Shown here piece by piece: positions 6,308-14,966 of a stretch of 29,770 nucleotides of DNA. The position numbers and the translations under genes are program-made. Source of the DNA: Gammaproteobacteria bacterium. GTDB taxonomy: Bacteria; Pseudomonadota; Gammaproteobacteria; DSM-19610. The number at the start of each line of letters is the position of its first letter. Position 1 is the stretch's first letter. The notes under the pieces are model-generated. The model worked only from the letters and a program-made list of their open reading frames with translations, ran no database searches and was not told the DNA's origin. The DNA is taken from NCBI GenBank assembly GCA_011371465.1, contig DRQL01000044.1:1-29770 (forward strand). Reading direction: 5' to 3'.

Positions 6308-7603
6308 TCAGTCGGGCGGCGGCCGCCGGTTCAACCACTCGGCCACTGTAAAAAAAGAACCGCAGACCAGTATACGGTCACCGGGCCTGGCTGCGCTGTC
6401 CAGCCGGTCCGCGGCAGCCGCAACCGTCGGGCAGGCGTGCACGCGTTCCACCCCGGCGATCGCGGCCAGCCGCGCTGACAGTTGCTCCGCCGGCAGGGCC
6501 CGCTCGACCGCCAGGCCAACGGGGTACCAGCGGGATACCAGCGGATCCAGCACCCGCGTAAACGCGTCGATGTCCTTGTCGCGCATCATGCCCAGCACCG
6601 CGTGTGTCCTGCCCGCCAGCGGCAACTGCCTGAGCGCATCGACCAGCGCCAGCGCCGCCTGCGCATTATGGGACACATCCAGCACCTGTTCCACCCTGCC
6701 CGGCAGGCGCTGCACGCGCCCTGCAAGCTGAACCCACTGCAATCCCGCGCGCACCGATTTCTCATTCACCGGCAATCGTTCGGCAAGCAGGCCCAGCAGC
6801 ATCAGCACCGCGGCGGCATTGGCCAGCTGGTGCGAGCCGGGCAGGGCCGGCCGGGGCAGGTCACGGTAACGACGCTGCCCGCCCTGCCAGTGCCAGCCGC
6901 GCGCGGCTTCCACCAGGCTGAAGTCCTGACCCAGCACCCGCAAATCCGCCCCGGCACGTTGCGCCACCTCACGCAGGCTGTCCGGCGGATCCGCATCACC
7001 ACATACCGCGGGGCAGCCTGCGCGCAGGATGCCGGCTTTCTCACGCGCGATAGACGCGCGGTCGGCACCCAGCCATTCGGTATGATCGATACCGATACTG
7101 GTCAGCAACGCGGCGTCTGCATCGACGATATTCACGGCATCGAGGCGCCCGCCCAGCCCTACTTCCAGCAAGGCGACGTCCAGGCGCGCGCGGCGCATGA
7201 TATCCAGCGCCGCCAGGGTACCGAATTCGAAATAGGTCAGGGAGTCATCTGCGCGGGCCGCATCGACGCGCGCAAAGGCATCACACAGGGCCTGGTCGCT
7301 AACCTCCTCCCCAGCCAGGCGGATGCGCTCGTTGTAGCGCAACAGGTGCGGCGAGGTATAGCACCCGACACGGTAGCCCGCCCGCAGCAGGATGGCTTCC
7401 AGCATGGCCACTGAGGAACCCTTGCCGTTGGTGCCCGCCACGGAAATCACCACGCGCGCCGGGTTACGGCAGTGCAGGCGGTCTGCAACCCGTCCCACCC
7501 GCTCCAGCCCGAGGTCGATCGCAGCGGGGTGCAGGGTTTCCTGCCAGTCCAGCCAGTCCTGCAGGGTGGCGAAGCGTGGGGATATCGTCATGTGCCGACG
7601 CAT
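6308..7603 (-). CDS. folC: Dihydrofolate/folylpolyglutamate synthase
   Basis: A 431-aa Mur-ligase-type enzyme that adds glutamate to dihydropteroate and extends polyglutamate tails on folates, using ATP. The P-loop AGTNGKGSS is at about residues 56-64. FEFGTLAAL, LLEVGLGGRLDAVN, SIGIDHTEWLG and the C-terminal-domain stretches DVSHNAQAA and LGMMRDKDID are family signatures. Starts at 7603 (MRRHMTIS) and 7591 (MTIS) are both possible, and neither has a clear Shine-Dalgarno. It lies between accD (53 bp upstream) and dedD, the standard order. Function is secure; the start is not. Confidence 0.95.
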   Translation of the reverse strand: MRRHMTISPRFATLQDWLDWQETLHPAAIDLGLERVGRVADRLHCRNPARVVISVAGTNGKGSSVAMLEAILLRAGYRVGCYTSPHLLRYNERIRLAGEEVSDQALCDAFARVDAARADDSLTYFEFGTLAALDIMRRARLDVALLEVGLGGRLDAVNIVDADAALLTSIGIDHTEWLGADRASIAREKAGILRAGCPAVCGDADPPDSLREVAQRAGADLRVLGQDFSLVEAARGWHWQGGQRRYRDLPRPALPGSHQLANAAAVLMLLGLLAERLPVNEKSVRAGLQWVQLAGRVQRLPGRVEQVLDVSHNAQAALALVDALRQLPLAGRTHAVLGMMRDKDIDAFTRVLDPLVSRWYPVGLAVERALPAEQLSARLAAIAGVERVHACPTVAAAADRLDSAARPGDRILVCGSFFTVAEWLNRRPPPD

Positions 7604-7656
7604 CCAGGGATGCGCAGTCTATGGAAAGCAGATTCTGGCAGCGCCGGTGCGGGCCA

Positions 7657-8520
7657 CTAGCCGAGCGGCGCGTGGTGAGTCAGGACCGCCAGTACCGAAG
7701 CGATCCGTTCGCGCATTTCCCGCCGGTCGACGATCATGTCAATGGCGCCGTGCTCGAGCAGGAACTCGCTGCGCTGGAAACCTTCCGGCAGGGTTTCACG
7801 CACCGTCTGTTCGATGACGCGCGGACCGGCAAAACCGATCAGTGCCCGCGGTTCGGCGATATGGATGTCGCCCAGCATGGCCAGGCTGGCGGATACGCCA
7901 CCCATGGTGGGGTCGGTCAACACCGAGACAAAGGGAATGCCGGCTCTCGACAGGCGCGCCAGCGCGGCGCTGGTCTTGGCCATCTGCATGAGGGACAGCA
8001 GGGCTTCCTGCATGCGCGCACCGCCGCTGGCGGAGAAACATACCAGCGGGATATTGTGATCCAGGCTGGTATTGACCGCACGCACGAAACGCTCCCCCAC
8101 CACGGACCCCATGGAGCCGCCCATGAAGCCGAATTCAAACGCGGCCGCCACCAGCGGGACCCCTTCGACCTGGCCGCGCATGACCACCAGCGCGTCGGTT
8201 TCCTGGGTCGTTTTCTGCGCCAGTTTCAGCCGGTCGATGTATTTTTTGCTGTCCCTGAATTTCAGCGGGTCGACCGGCTGTACTTCCGCGCCGATCTCCT
8301 CGCGCGGTTCCGGGTCCAGGAACAGGTCGAGGCGTCGCCGGCTGCCGATACGCACGTGGTGATCGCACTTCGGACAGACGTCCTGGTTGCGCTCCAGCTC
8401 GGCGCGGTACAACACGGCATCACAGGACGTGCACTTGCTCCACAGGCCCTCGGGCACGGTGCGCTTGTCCTTGTTCTCGGTGCGGATGCGCGAAGGCATC
8501 AATTTTTCAAACCAGCTCAT
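7657..8520 (-). CDS. accD: Acetyl-CoA carboxylase carboxyltransferase beta subunit
   Basis: A 287-aa carboxyltransferase beta subunit. With AccA it moves the carboxyl group from biotin to acetyl-CoA to give malonyl-CoA for fatty-acid synthesis. The N-terminal four-cysteine zinc site is complete (C30, C33, C49, C52 in CTSC ... CPKC). The crotonase-like core has FGFMGGSMGSVVGERFVRA, CFSASGGARMQEALLSL and DPTMGGVSASLAMLGDI. The ATG has AGGAA and AGGA sites upstream. It sits between trpA (47 bp upstream) and folC, as in many Gammaproteobacteria. Confidence 0.97.
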   Translation of the reverse strand: MSWFEKLMPSRIRTENKDKRTVPEGLWSKCTSCDAVLYRAELERNQDVCPKCDHHVRIGSRRRLDLFLDPEPREEIGAEVQPVDPLKFRDSKKYIDRLKLAQKTTQETDALVVMRGQVEGVPLVAAAFEFGFMGGSMGSVVGERFVRAVNTSLDHNIPLVCFSASGGARMQEALLSLMQMAKTSAALARLSRAGIPFVSVLTDPTMGGVSASLAMLGDIHIAEPRALIGFAGPRVIEQTVRETLPEGFQRSEFLLEHGAIDMIVDRREMRERIASVLAVLTHHAPLG

Positions 8521-8567
8521 ATCCTGTTCCTGCCTGTCCGCTGCACACAGCGCCTGACACGGGGCGC

Positions 8568-9374
8568 TCAGGCCCGGTCCATCGCCGCCCTCATGTCCGC
8601 GATCACCTGTGGCGCACGGGCCACAATCTCGCCCGGCCGATCAGCCAGCGCGGCGATGCGAGTGACCAGCGCACTGCCGACCACCACCGCGTCGGCCACC
8701 GCGGCGATCTGCGCCGCCGATTCCGCATCGCGAATACCGAAGCCGACCCCCACCGGCAAATCCGTATGACCGCGGATCTGTTCCAGCTTGTCCGCCACCG
8801 CCTGCACATCCAGGCGGTTCGCGCCGGTGACGCCCTTGAACGATACATAATAAAGGAAACCGCCACCGTTTTCCGTCATCCTGCGAATACGCTCCGCATC
8901 GCTGTTCGGGGCGGCGAGGAAGATCGGGTCCAGCTGCTCGGCCTTCAGGCAGGCCACCAGCTCGGCGGCCTCTTCCGGCGGCAGGTCCACGGTCAGCACG
9001 CCGTCGACACCAGCGGCATGCGCCGCCCTGGCAAAGGGTTCGTAGCCCATGACCTCGATCGGGTTCAGGTACCCCATCAATACCACCGGCGTGTCGCTGT
9101 CCTGTTCGCGAAAACTGCGCACCATGTCGAGCACCTGGTGCAGGCTGACGTGGTGCGCCAGCGCACGCTCGCAGGCCGCCTGGATCACCGGCCCGTCGGC
9201 CATGGGGTCCGAAAAAGGGACGCCGAGTTCCAGCACATCGGCACCGGCTTCCACCAGCGCGTGCAACAGGGGCACCGTCACCGATGGTTCGGGATCACCG
9301 GCGGTGATGTAGGGAATGAGCGCCTTGCGGCCACGCGCTCGCAACGATTCGAAACGTCCGGCAATCCGACTCAT
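8568..9374 (-). CDS. trpA: Tryptophan synthase alpha chain
   Basis: A 268-aa TIM-barrel subunit that cleaves indole-3-glycerol phosphate and passes indole to TrpB. The catalytic pair is in the canonical places: E49 in VLELGVPFSDP and D60 in PMADGP. Other signatures are ALIPYITAGDP, VDLPPEE, FLAAPNSDAERI and VGFGIRD. The ATG overlaps the end of trpB by 4 bp, giving translational coupling that suits the alpha2-beta2 complex. Confidence 0.97.
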   Translation of the reverse strand: MSRIAGRFESLRARGRKALIPYITAGDPEPSVTVPLLHALVEAGADVLELGVPFSDPMADGPVIQAACERALAHHVSLHQVLDMVRSFREQDSDTPVVLMGYLNPIEVMGYEPFARAAHAAGVDGVLTVDLPPEEAAELVACLKAEQLDPIFLAAPNSDAERIRRMTENGGGFLYYVSFKGVTGANRLDVQAVADKLEQIRGHTDLPVGVGFGIRDAESAAQIAAVADAVVVGSALVTRIAALADRPGEIVARAPQVIADMRAAMDRA

Positions 9375-10600
9375 ACCTGGATCCCTTCCAGTGCCGCCAC
9401 CGTGTGGATGTCCTTGTCACCACGACCGGACAAATTCACAATCAGCAGCCTGTCCGCGGCCAGTTGCGGCGCCAGCTGCTGAGCCCAGGCCAGCGCGTGG
9501 CTCGATTCGAGTGCCGGGATAATACCTTCCGTGCGTGTCAGCGCGTGAAAAGCATCCAGCGCCTGTTCATCCGTGACCGCCACGTACTCTGCGCGACCGC
9601 TGTCCTTCAGCCAGGCGTGTTCGGGACCTACCCCCGGGTAGTCCAGGCCCGCGGATACCGAGTGGGTTTCGATGATCTGGCCGTCCTGGTCTTCCATCAG
9701 GTAGGTACGGTTACCGTGCAGCACGCCGGGGCGACCTGCGCATAGAGGCGCCGCGTGCTTGCCGCTGTCCAGACCATAACCGCCACCCTCGACGCCGTAC
9801 ATGGCCACGCCGTCATCATCGAGGAACGGGTGAAACAGGCCGATGGCATTGGACCCGCCGCCCACGCAGGCAATCAGCGCATCCGGCAGGCGGCCGGTCT
9901 GTTCCAGTACCTGCGCGCGTGCCTCGCGGCCAATGATGGTCTGGAAATTACGCACCATCGCCGGGTAGGGATGAGGACCAGCAACCGTGCCGATGATGTA
10001 AAACGTGTTGTCGACATTGGTCACCCAGTCGCGCATGGCTTCGTTCAGCGCATCTTTCAGCGTCCTGGATCCCGATTCGACCGACACCACCTCGGCACCC
10101 AGCAAACGCATGCGGTAGACATTGATGGCCTGGCGCTGGATGTCTTCGGCGCCCATGTACACCACGCATTCCAGACCCAGGCGCGCCGCCACGGTCGCGG
10201 TCGCCACGCCGTGCTGACCGGCACCGGTTTCCGCGATAATGCGTTTTTTGCCCAGGCGTTTGGCCAGCAACGCCTGGCCGACGGTATTGTTGACCTTGTG
10301 CGCCCCGGTATGGTTGAGGTCTTCGCGCTTCAGGTAGACCTGCGCACCGCCCAGTTGCCGGCTCCAGCGCTCCGCATGGTACAGCGGCGACGGGCGGCCG
10401 ACGAATTGCGCCAGGTCATGGTCCAGTTCGGCCAGGAAATCCGCGTCCTGACCATACTTTTCCCAGGCCAGCCGCAGTTCCTCCAGCGGTTCCATCAGGG
10501 TCTCGGCAACGAAAATCCCGCCGTACGGCCCGAAATGCCCGCGGGCATCGGGTAAGCCGGTCAGCGGTAGCGACTCATCGGTTCGCCTGGTCTGCGTCAC
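9371..10600 (-). CDS. trpB: Tryptophan synthase beta chain
   Basis: A 409-aa PLP enzyme that condenses indole with serine to give tryptophan. The PLP lysine is K102 in LNHTGAHKVNNTVGQAL. Phosphate-binding GGGSNAIG, the AETGAGQHGVATA loop and EGIIPALESSHA are present. The start is GTG at 10600 with AGGAG 9 nt upstream, and it overlaps the end of trpF by 26 bp. This places it in a trpF-trpB-trpA translational chain. Confidence 0.97.
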   Translation of the reverse strand: MTQTRRTDESLPLTGLPDARGHFGPYGGIFVAETLMEPLEELRLAWEKYGQDADFLAELDHDLAQFVGRPSPLYHAERWSRQLGGAQVYLKREDLNHTGAHKVNNTVGQALLAKRLGKKRIIAETGAGQHGVATATVAARLGLECVVYMGAEDIQRQAINVYRMRLLGAEVVSVESGSRTLKDALNEAMRDWVTNVDNTFYIIGTVAGPHPYPAMVRNFQTIIGREARAQVLEQTGRLPDALIACVGGGSNAIGLFHPFLDDDGVAMYGVEGGGYGLDSGKHAAPLCAGRPGVLHGNRTYLMEDQDGQIIETHSVSAGLDYPGVGPEHAWLKDSGRAEYVAVTDEQALDAFHALTRTEGIIPALESSHALAWAQQLAPQLAADRLLIVNLSGRGDKDIHTVAALEGIQV

Positions 10601-11213
10601 TGCGTTCTACTCCTCGTATGAAGTCCTGTATTTTCTGTGCCGATTTGATGCCTTTTTCGACCTCGACACCGCTGCTGGTATCGACCGCCCAGGGTCGGGT
10701 CCGGCGTACCGCCTCGCCCACCGTGTCCGCGGTCAGGCCACCGGCGAGAATCAGCGGCCTGCCGGCGGTGGCCGGCACCTGTGACCAGTCAAAGGCGACA
10801 CCGCCACCACCGTGGGTACCCGGCTGCCAGGTGTCCAGCAGGAAGCCGCTGGCCTCGGGGTGCGACTGCATGGCTGCCTCCAGGTCCAGGCCGGGCTGCA
10901 TGCCGATCGCCTTGATATAGGGCCGGCCGAACCCCGTACATCCGGCCGCCTTTTCGCTGCCGTGGAACTGCAGCGTATCCACCGGCACGGCCTGCAGCAC
11001 CCTTTCCACCTGTTCACGCGACGCGTCGACGAACAGCGCCACCACACTGACAAAGGGGGGCAGCGCGCGGCAGATTTCCTGTGCCCGGGAAAGCTCCACG
11101 TAACGCGGGCTTGGCGGGTAAAACACCAGACCGATGGCATCGGCGCCTGCCTGTGCCGCCGCCTCGCCGTCTTCAACGCGGGTGATTCCACAGATTTTCA
11201 CACGGGTTCGCAT
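10575..11213 (-). CDS. trpF: Phosphoribosylanthranilate isomerase
   Basis: A 212-aa TIM-barrel enzyme of tryptophan synthesis that converts phosphoribosylanthranilate to the carboxyphenylamino-deoxyribulose phosphate. The start MRTRVKICGIT places the catalytic cysteine at C8. Other motifs are GADAIGLVFYPPSPRYV, LQFHG, LDTWQPGTHGGGGVAFDW, LAGGLTADTV and VDTSSGVEVEKGIKS. A TTG 21 bp upstream is in frame but unlikely. The gene follows truA by 75 bp and runs into trpB. The other trp genes (E, G, D, C) are not in the window. Confidence 0.96.
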   Translation of the reverse strand: MRTRVKICGITRVEDGEAAAQAGADAIGLVFYPPSPRYVELSRAQEICRALPPFVSVVALFVDASREQVERVLQAVPVDTLQFHGSEKAAGCTGFGRPYIKAIGMQPGLDLEAAMQSHPEASGFLLDTWQPGTHGGGGVAFDWSQVPATAGRPLILAGGLTADTVGEAVRRTRPWAVDTSSGVEVEKGIKSAQKIQDFIRGVERSDADQANR

Positions 11214-11288
11214 CAGGCGTACGGAAACAGGCAAACTAAAGCGCGTATGCTAGCAGAATCCGGCCTGTTCCGGGGATTTTCACTCTCG

Positions 11289-12068
11289 CTAACGAAATTC
11301 CGGCACCGCCCCGAGCGGCGCGATCCCGAAGCGCTCCGGGTAGCGCACGCCCACCAGGTACAGTCCGTCAGCGGGTGCTGTCACGCCGCCCCGGGCACGA
11401 TCCCGCCGTTCCAGCACCGCCTGCACCCAGCGCGGTTCCTGTTGCCCGCTGCCGACCGCCATCAGCACGCCGGCAATGTTGCGCACCATGTGGTGCAGGA
11501 AGGCATTGGCGGTCACATCCAGGTACAGGAATTCGCCGCTGCGGCTGATATCCAGCCGCTGAATGGTGCGTACCGGGCTGTGCGCCTGGCACGCCAGCGC
11601 ACGGAAGGAGGAAAAATCGTGCTCACCCAGCAGGTAGCGGGCGCCGGCCTGCATGCGCTCCCGGTCCAGCGGCCGGTGCTGCCAGGTGACCTGCCTGTGC
11701 AGGCGTGCGCTGCGCACTTCTCGGTTCAGGATGATATAGCGATAGCTGCGCTGCCGGGCCGAGAAACGCGCGTGAAAATCCGCTTCCACGGCACGCGCCC
11801 ATAACAGGCGGACATCGGCCGGCAGGTTGGCGTTGGTGCCCAGCACCCAGGAGCGCTCGCGGCGCACCGCATCGCTGTCAAAATGGATGATCTGCCAGCT
11901 GGCGTGCACACCGGAATCGGTACGCCCGGCACACACCACCTGCACGGGGTGATTGGCCACCCTGGACAGGGCCGCTTCGACGTCAGCCTGTACCGAGCGC
12001 GCGTGCGGCTGCTGCTGCCAGCCGTGAAAGCCGGCGCCGTTATATTCTACTCCACAGGCTATCCGCAT
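11289..12068 (-). CDS. truA: tRNA pseudouridine(38-40) synthase
   Basis: A 259-aa pseudouridine synthase that modifies positions 38-40 of the tRNA anticodon arm. The catalytic aspartate is D51 in VCAGRTDSGVHA. GVEYNGAGFHGWQQQ at the start, ARSYRYIILN-like ARQRSYRYIIL, FLHHMVRNIAGVLMAVGSG and APADGLYLVGVRYP are family signatures. The frame extends upstream to 12146, but MRIACGVEYNG at 12068 gives the normal length and N-terminus. A strong terminator separates it from fimV, so it may use its own promoter; a TAGAAT hexamer (minus strand) at 12150-12145 is one candidate, without a good -35. Confidence 0.95.
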   Translation of the reverse strand: MRIACGVEYNGAGFHGWQQQPHARSVQADVEAALSRVANHPVQVVCAGRTDSGVHASWQIIHFDSDAVRRERSWVLGTNANLPADVRLLWARAVEADFHARFSARQRSYRYIILNREVRSARLHRQVTWQHRPLDRERMQAGARYLLGEHDFSSFRALACQAHSPVRTIQRLDISRSGEFLYLDVTANAFLHHMVRNIAGVLMAVGSGQQEPRWVQAVLERRDRARGGVTAPADGLYLVGVRYPERFGIAPLGAVPEFR

Positions 12069-12180
12069 CCCGCCACCCTGCTGCTCCACCAGTTCTCCCC
12101 CGGACGAGTGCACATGACAGCGGCCATCGCGGGTACCGGCAGGCATTCTATCCTGACTGTCGCGTGGCCGCTAAACCGGC

Positions 12181-12209
12181 AAAAAAAATCCCCGCTGACG
12201 CGGGGATTT
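12181..12209 (-). terminator. Intrinsic terminator after fimV
   Basis: On the minus strand the stem AAATCCCCGC pairs with GCGGGGATTT around the loop GTCA and is followed by a run of eight T (12188-12181). It lies 23 bp beyond the fimV stop. On the plus strand only TTTC follows the stem, so it acts mainly on fimV transcripts. Confidence 0.9.
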
Positions 12210-12232
12210 CCGGTTTGCCGTAGTACGTCGCG

Positions 12233-14857
12233 TTACGAGGAAGACGTCATCTGTTCCATGATGCTGCGCGCTTCTTCCTGCTGCTCGCTGTTTCCTTCTT
12301 CCACGACCTCGTCCAGGATGCTCTTCGCGCCGTCCGGGTCACCCATGTCGATATAGGCACGCGCCAGATCCAGCTTGGTCGAGATTTCGTCCAGGTCCGC
12401 GAGTTCGCCGTCACCTTCTGGCTCCTCGTCCGGCAGGGCCGCTTCGTCCAGGTCCAGGCCTTCCATGTCGAATTCCAGGGCACTGTCGTTGTTCACCGCG
12501 TCGGGTTCGACACTGTCCATGTCGACCTTCAGCCCGGGCGCCGTGGTATCCGGCTCGTCGGCTTCCGCTGCCGGCGGGGTGGACTCCACGCTGTCCGGTT
12601 TCTCTTCACTGTCCGGTTTCTCCTGTTCGGCATCGAACGACAGGTCGATATCGAACTCCAGGCCTTCCTCTTCACTTTCCGCCCGGGCAGCCGGTTCCGA
12701 TCCGGCCCCGGCATCGAGATTGAAATCGATGTCTTCGGACAGCGAATCCATTTCCGTGTCTTCGGCCGGCGCGACACCGGGTTCCCCGCCCGGCTGGTAC
12801 AGCGGGTTGTCGGGGCTGATTTCACGCCCCATTTCGGCGACCTTGACCCACATCGGGTCCTCGCTGTTTTCCAGGCGCGCCAGGATTCCCTGGGCGTGGT
12901 CGTCAAACGCAGCCTGGTTCTTGCCGGCCAGGTAGACTTCGAGCAACTTGAGGTTCAGGTCCTCGTTTTCGGCATCCTTTTCCAGCGCATCGCTGATCAG
13001 GTCCTCTGCCTGCTGGTAGCGCCCATAGGCCAGGTAGACGTCTGCTTCGGCCAGCGGGTCCGCCTCGCCGTCATTCTTGATGGAACCCATGTCGCTGACC
13101 GCAAACTCGGACAGCAGCGAAGACTCGTTGTTGGAGGACTCGGTCGAGTCGGGCCCGGAAGCCACGATCTCGCTGTCCGAACTGCTCGATTCGCCGCGCG
13201 CAGCCTGCAGGATGCTCTCCTGGAATTCCGTCTCCACGCTGCGCTTGCGACGCAGACCGAAGAACGCCAGCAGGGCGAGTACCACGCCACCGGCACCCAG
13301 CCACAGCGGGTTATCCAGCAGTCGCTCGACAAACCCGGGCGGGGTGAAGGTGTCTTCGGCCACCGGTTCGCTAACCACCACTTCAGTTTCCGTAACGACC
13401 GTTTCAGGTTCGACTTCCGCCACCGGTTGTTCGGTCGCGATTTCTTCCGGCGCCTCGCCCTGGAAGGAGGGCTGTTCGATCCCGGGCACCACCGGCATGC
13501 TGTCATCCAGCGACGATTCCGTGCCGGCCGTGTCCTCAAGCGTGTCGCCCTGTTCCGCGTTTACCGTCTCGCCATCCGTTGCCACCTCCGCGGTCGCGTC
13601 CACTGCTTCACCGTTCTGCATGTCGGTAGCCATCGGCGTCTCACCGGCTACTGCCGGTGGTTCCATTCCCTCAGCCACCGTGTCAGCGTCGGCCGTCGCG
13701 GTTTCGGTTTCTGCCACGACGGCTTCCGCCGGTGCCTCGATACCGGCTTCAGCAGCCTCGCTTCCGGCCCGTGCCTGCAGCCGCGCCAGTTCATCATCCT
13801 TGAGCTGGATCAGGCGCTGCATATTCAGGATCTGTTCCTCGAGCACCGTCAGGCGCTCCGACATTTCCTCGCCCTGGCGACGTTGCGCTTCCAGCGCTTC
13901 ATTGGCCATCAGCAGGTCCTGTTGCAGGGACTCCAGACCGGCAGTGCTGTCGGCTGCGGCGCCGCTGGCAGCGGCTTCCGCGGTTTCCGGGGAAACCAGG
14001 GTAAGGTGCGATTCAACCGGGGTGCCGGACGCGGCGGGAACCGTGCCATCACTCCGGGTCGGCGTCAGCAGGCCGCGGGCTTCACGCCACGCGGTATACT
14101 GGGCGCGAGACAGGCGCCTGGCTTCGGCGCGACTGATGGAGGTCAGTTCTTCACGGGACGGCACCCTGAGCACGTAGCCTGCCTTCAGGTTGTTGATGTT
14201 GTTGTCGGTAAACGCCTCGGGGTTGGCTCGCAGCAAACCCTGCATGGTCTGTTCGATAGTGACCCCGGTATCCGGCCTGACCTGCCGGGCGATGTTCCAC
14301 AGGGTGTCATGGCGCTGTGTCGGGCCGTATTCACCCGGTGCCCGGTAGGCGGAATCCATCTGCGCCGTGTGGGTGACCCGTTGTACCGGTGCGGCTACCG
14401 GTGCGGGCTGTGCAGCCGCCCGTACAGCGGGCGCCTGCGGTACCGGGGCGGCCGCAGGCATGGTGGCCGGGGGATCGATCAGTACGGTGTATTCGCGCAA
14501 CAGGCGTCCCTTGCTCCAGGACAGTTCGACCAGGAAATCGAGGAAGGGCTCGCGTACCGCGTCGTGGCTGGTGATCATGATCACCGGCCTGCCCTCGGCG
14601 TTGTTCTTTACGTGAAACCTGAGCTTGCTCAGGAACATGGGGCGGTCGATGCCCGCGTTGGCAAAAGCTTCCGAAGACCCGATCGAAACCTTGATCTCTT
14701 CCAGCTCCGAAGAGGTCGCCGAAAGCAGCTCGATTTCCGCATTAAGCGGCTGATTGAGCGCTGATTTCAGATCGATTTCGCCCAGTCCCAGGGCGGCCAC
14801 ATTTGCGCTGGCCAATGTACCCAGCATTGCCATTGCCAAGGCCGATTTCCTGAACAT
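12233..14857 (-). CDS. fimV: FimV/HubP-type polar scaffold protein
   Basis: An 874-aa protein of the FimV/HubP family, which organises the cell pole and type IV pili and twitching motility. Order: signal peptide (1-22, ending VAALG); conserved periplasmic N-domain (about 23-130, LGEIDLKSALNQPLNAEIEL); proline/alanine linker; a LysM peptidoglycan-binding domain (about 178-235, RHDTLWNIARQVRP ... GYVLRVPS); a coiled coil (about 308-365); an acidic linker; a transmembrane helix (about 519-536, LWLGAGGVVLALLAFFGL) followed by RRKR; a TPR-like helical pair (about 600-662); a very acidic region; and the C-terminal FimV motif (about 823-870, DLARAYIDMGDPDGAKSIL). A short in-frame repeat, EKPDSEEKPDS, lies near 747-757. 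AGGGGA precedes the ATG. Cytoplasmic acidity and length are typical for the family. Confidence 0.95.
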   Translation of the reverse strand: MFRKSALAMAMLGTLASANVAALGLGEIDLKSALNQPLNAEIELLSATSSELEEIKVSIGSSEAFANAGIDRPMFLSKLRFHVKNNAEGRPVIMITSHDAVREPFLDFLVELSWSKGRLLREYTVLIDPPATMPAAAPVPQAPAVRAAAQPAPVAAPVQRVTHTAQMDSAYRAPGEYGPTQRHDTLWNIARQVRPDTGVTIEQTMQGLLRANPEAFTDNNINNLKAGYVLRVPSREELTSISRAEARRLSRAQYTAWREARGLLTPTRSDGTVPAASGTPVESHLTLVSPETAEAAASGAAADSTAGLESLQQDLLMANEALEAQRRQGEEMSERLTVLEEQILNMQRLIQLKDDELARLQARAGSEAAEAGIEAPAEAVVAETETATADADTVAEGMEPPAVAGETPMATDMQNGEAVDATAEVATDGETVNAEQGDTLEDTAGTESSLDDSMPVVPGIEQPSFQGEAPEEIATEQPVAEVEPETVVTETEVVVSEPVAEDTFTPPGFVERLLDNPLWLGAGGVVLALLAFFGLRRKRSVETEFQESILQAARGESSSSDSEIVASGPDSTESSNNESSLLSEFAVSDMGSIKNDGEADPLAEADVYLAYGRYQQAEDLISDALEKDAENEDLNLKLLEVYLAGKNQAAFDDHAQGILARLENSEDPMWVKVAEMGREISPDNPLYQPGGEPGVAPAEDTEMDSLSEDIDFNLDAGAGSEPAARAESEEEGLEFDIDLSFDAEQEKPDSEEKPDSVESTPPAAEADEPDTTAPGLKVDMDSVEPDAVNNDSALEFDMEGLDLDEAALPDEEPEGDGELADLDEISTKLDLARAYIDMGDPDGAKSILDEVVEEGNSEQQEEARSIMEQMTSSS

Positions 14858-14966
14858 AAAAGTCCCCTTTTATCCTTGTCCGCAACAAAACGGCGAATCC
14901 GACCGGTCCATGGAACGGTCCTGCGCACGCCACCGGCAACCCTCAACCAGCACCTCCCAGCATATA

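Noticed and set aside
6480..6490. CGCTCGACC inside folC and GCTCGAC inside fimV (about 13323) as further core copies
   Set aside because: Both are in coding sequence without flanking TCCC hairpins.
7598..7616. Palindrome CGCATCCCTGGATGCG before folC, similar to the RTCCCT hairpins
   Set aside because: It has the TCCCT string, but the stem is formed differently and there is no CGCTCGAC linker, second hairpin or long arms. Probably chance.
12896..14764. 622-codon plus-strand frame opposite fimV
   Set aside because: Long antisense frames are expected here from the codon use of the acidic, repeat-rich fimV. No domain or start context supports it.
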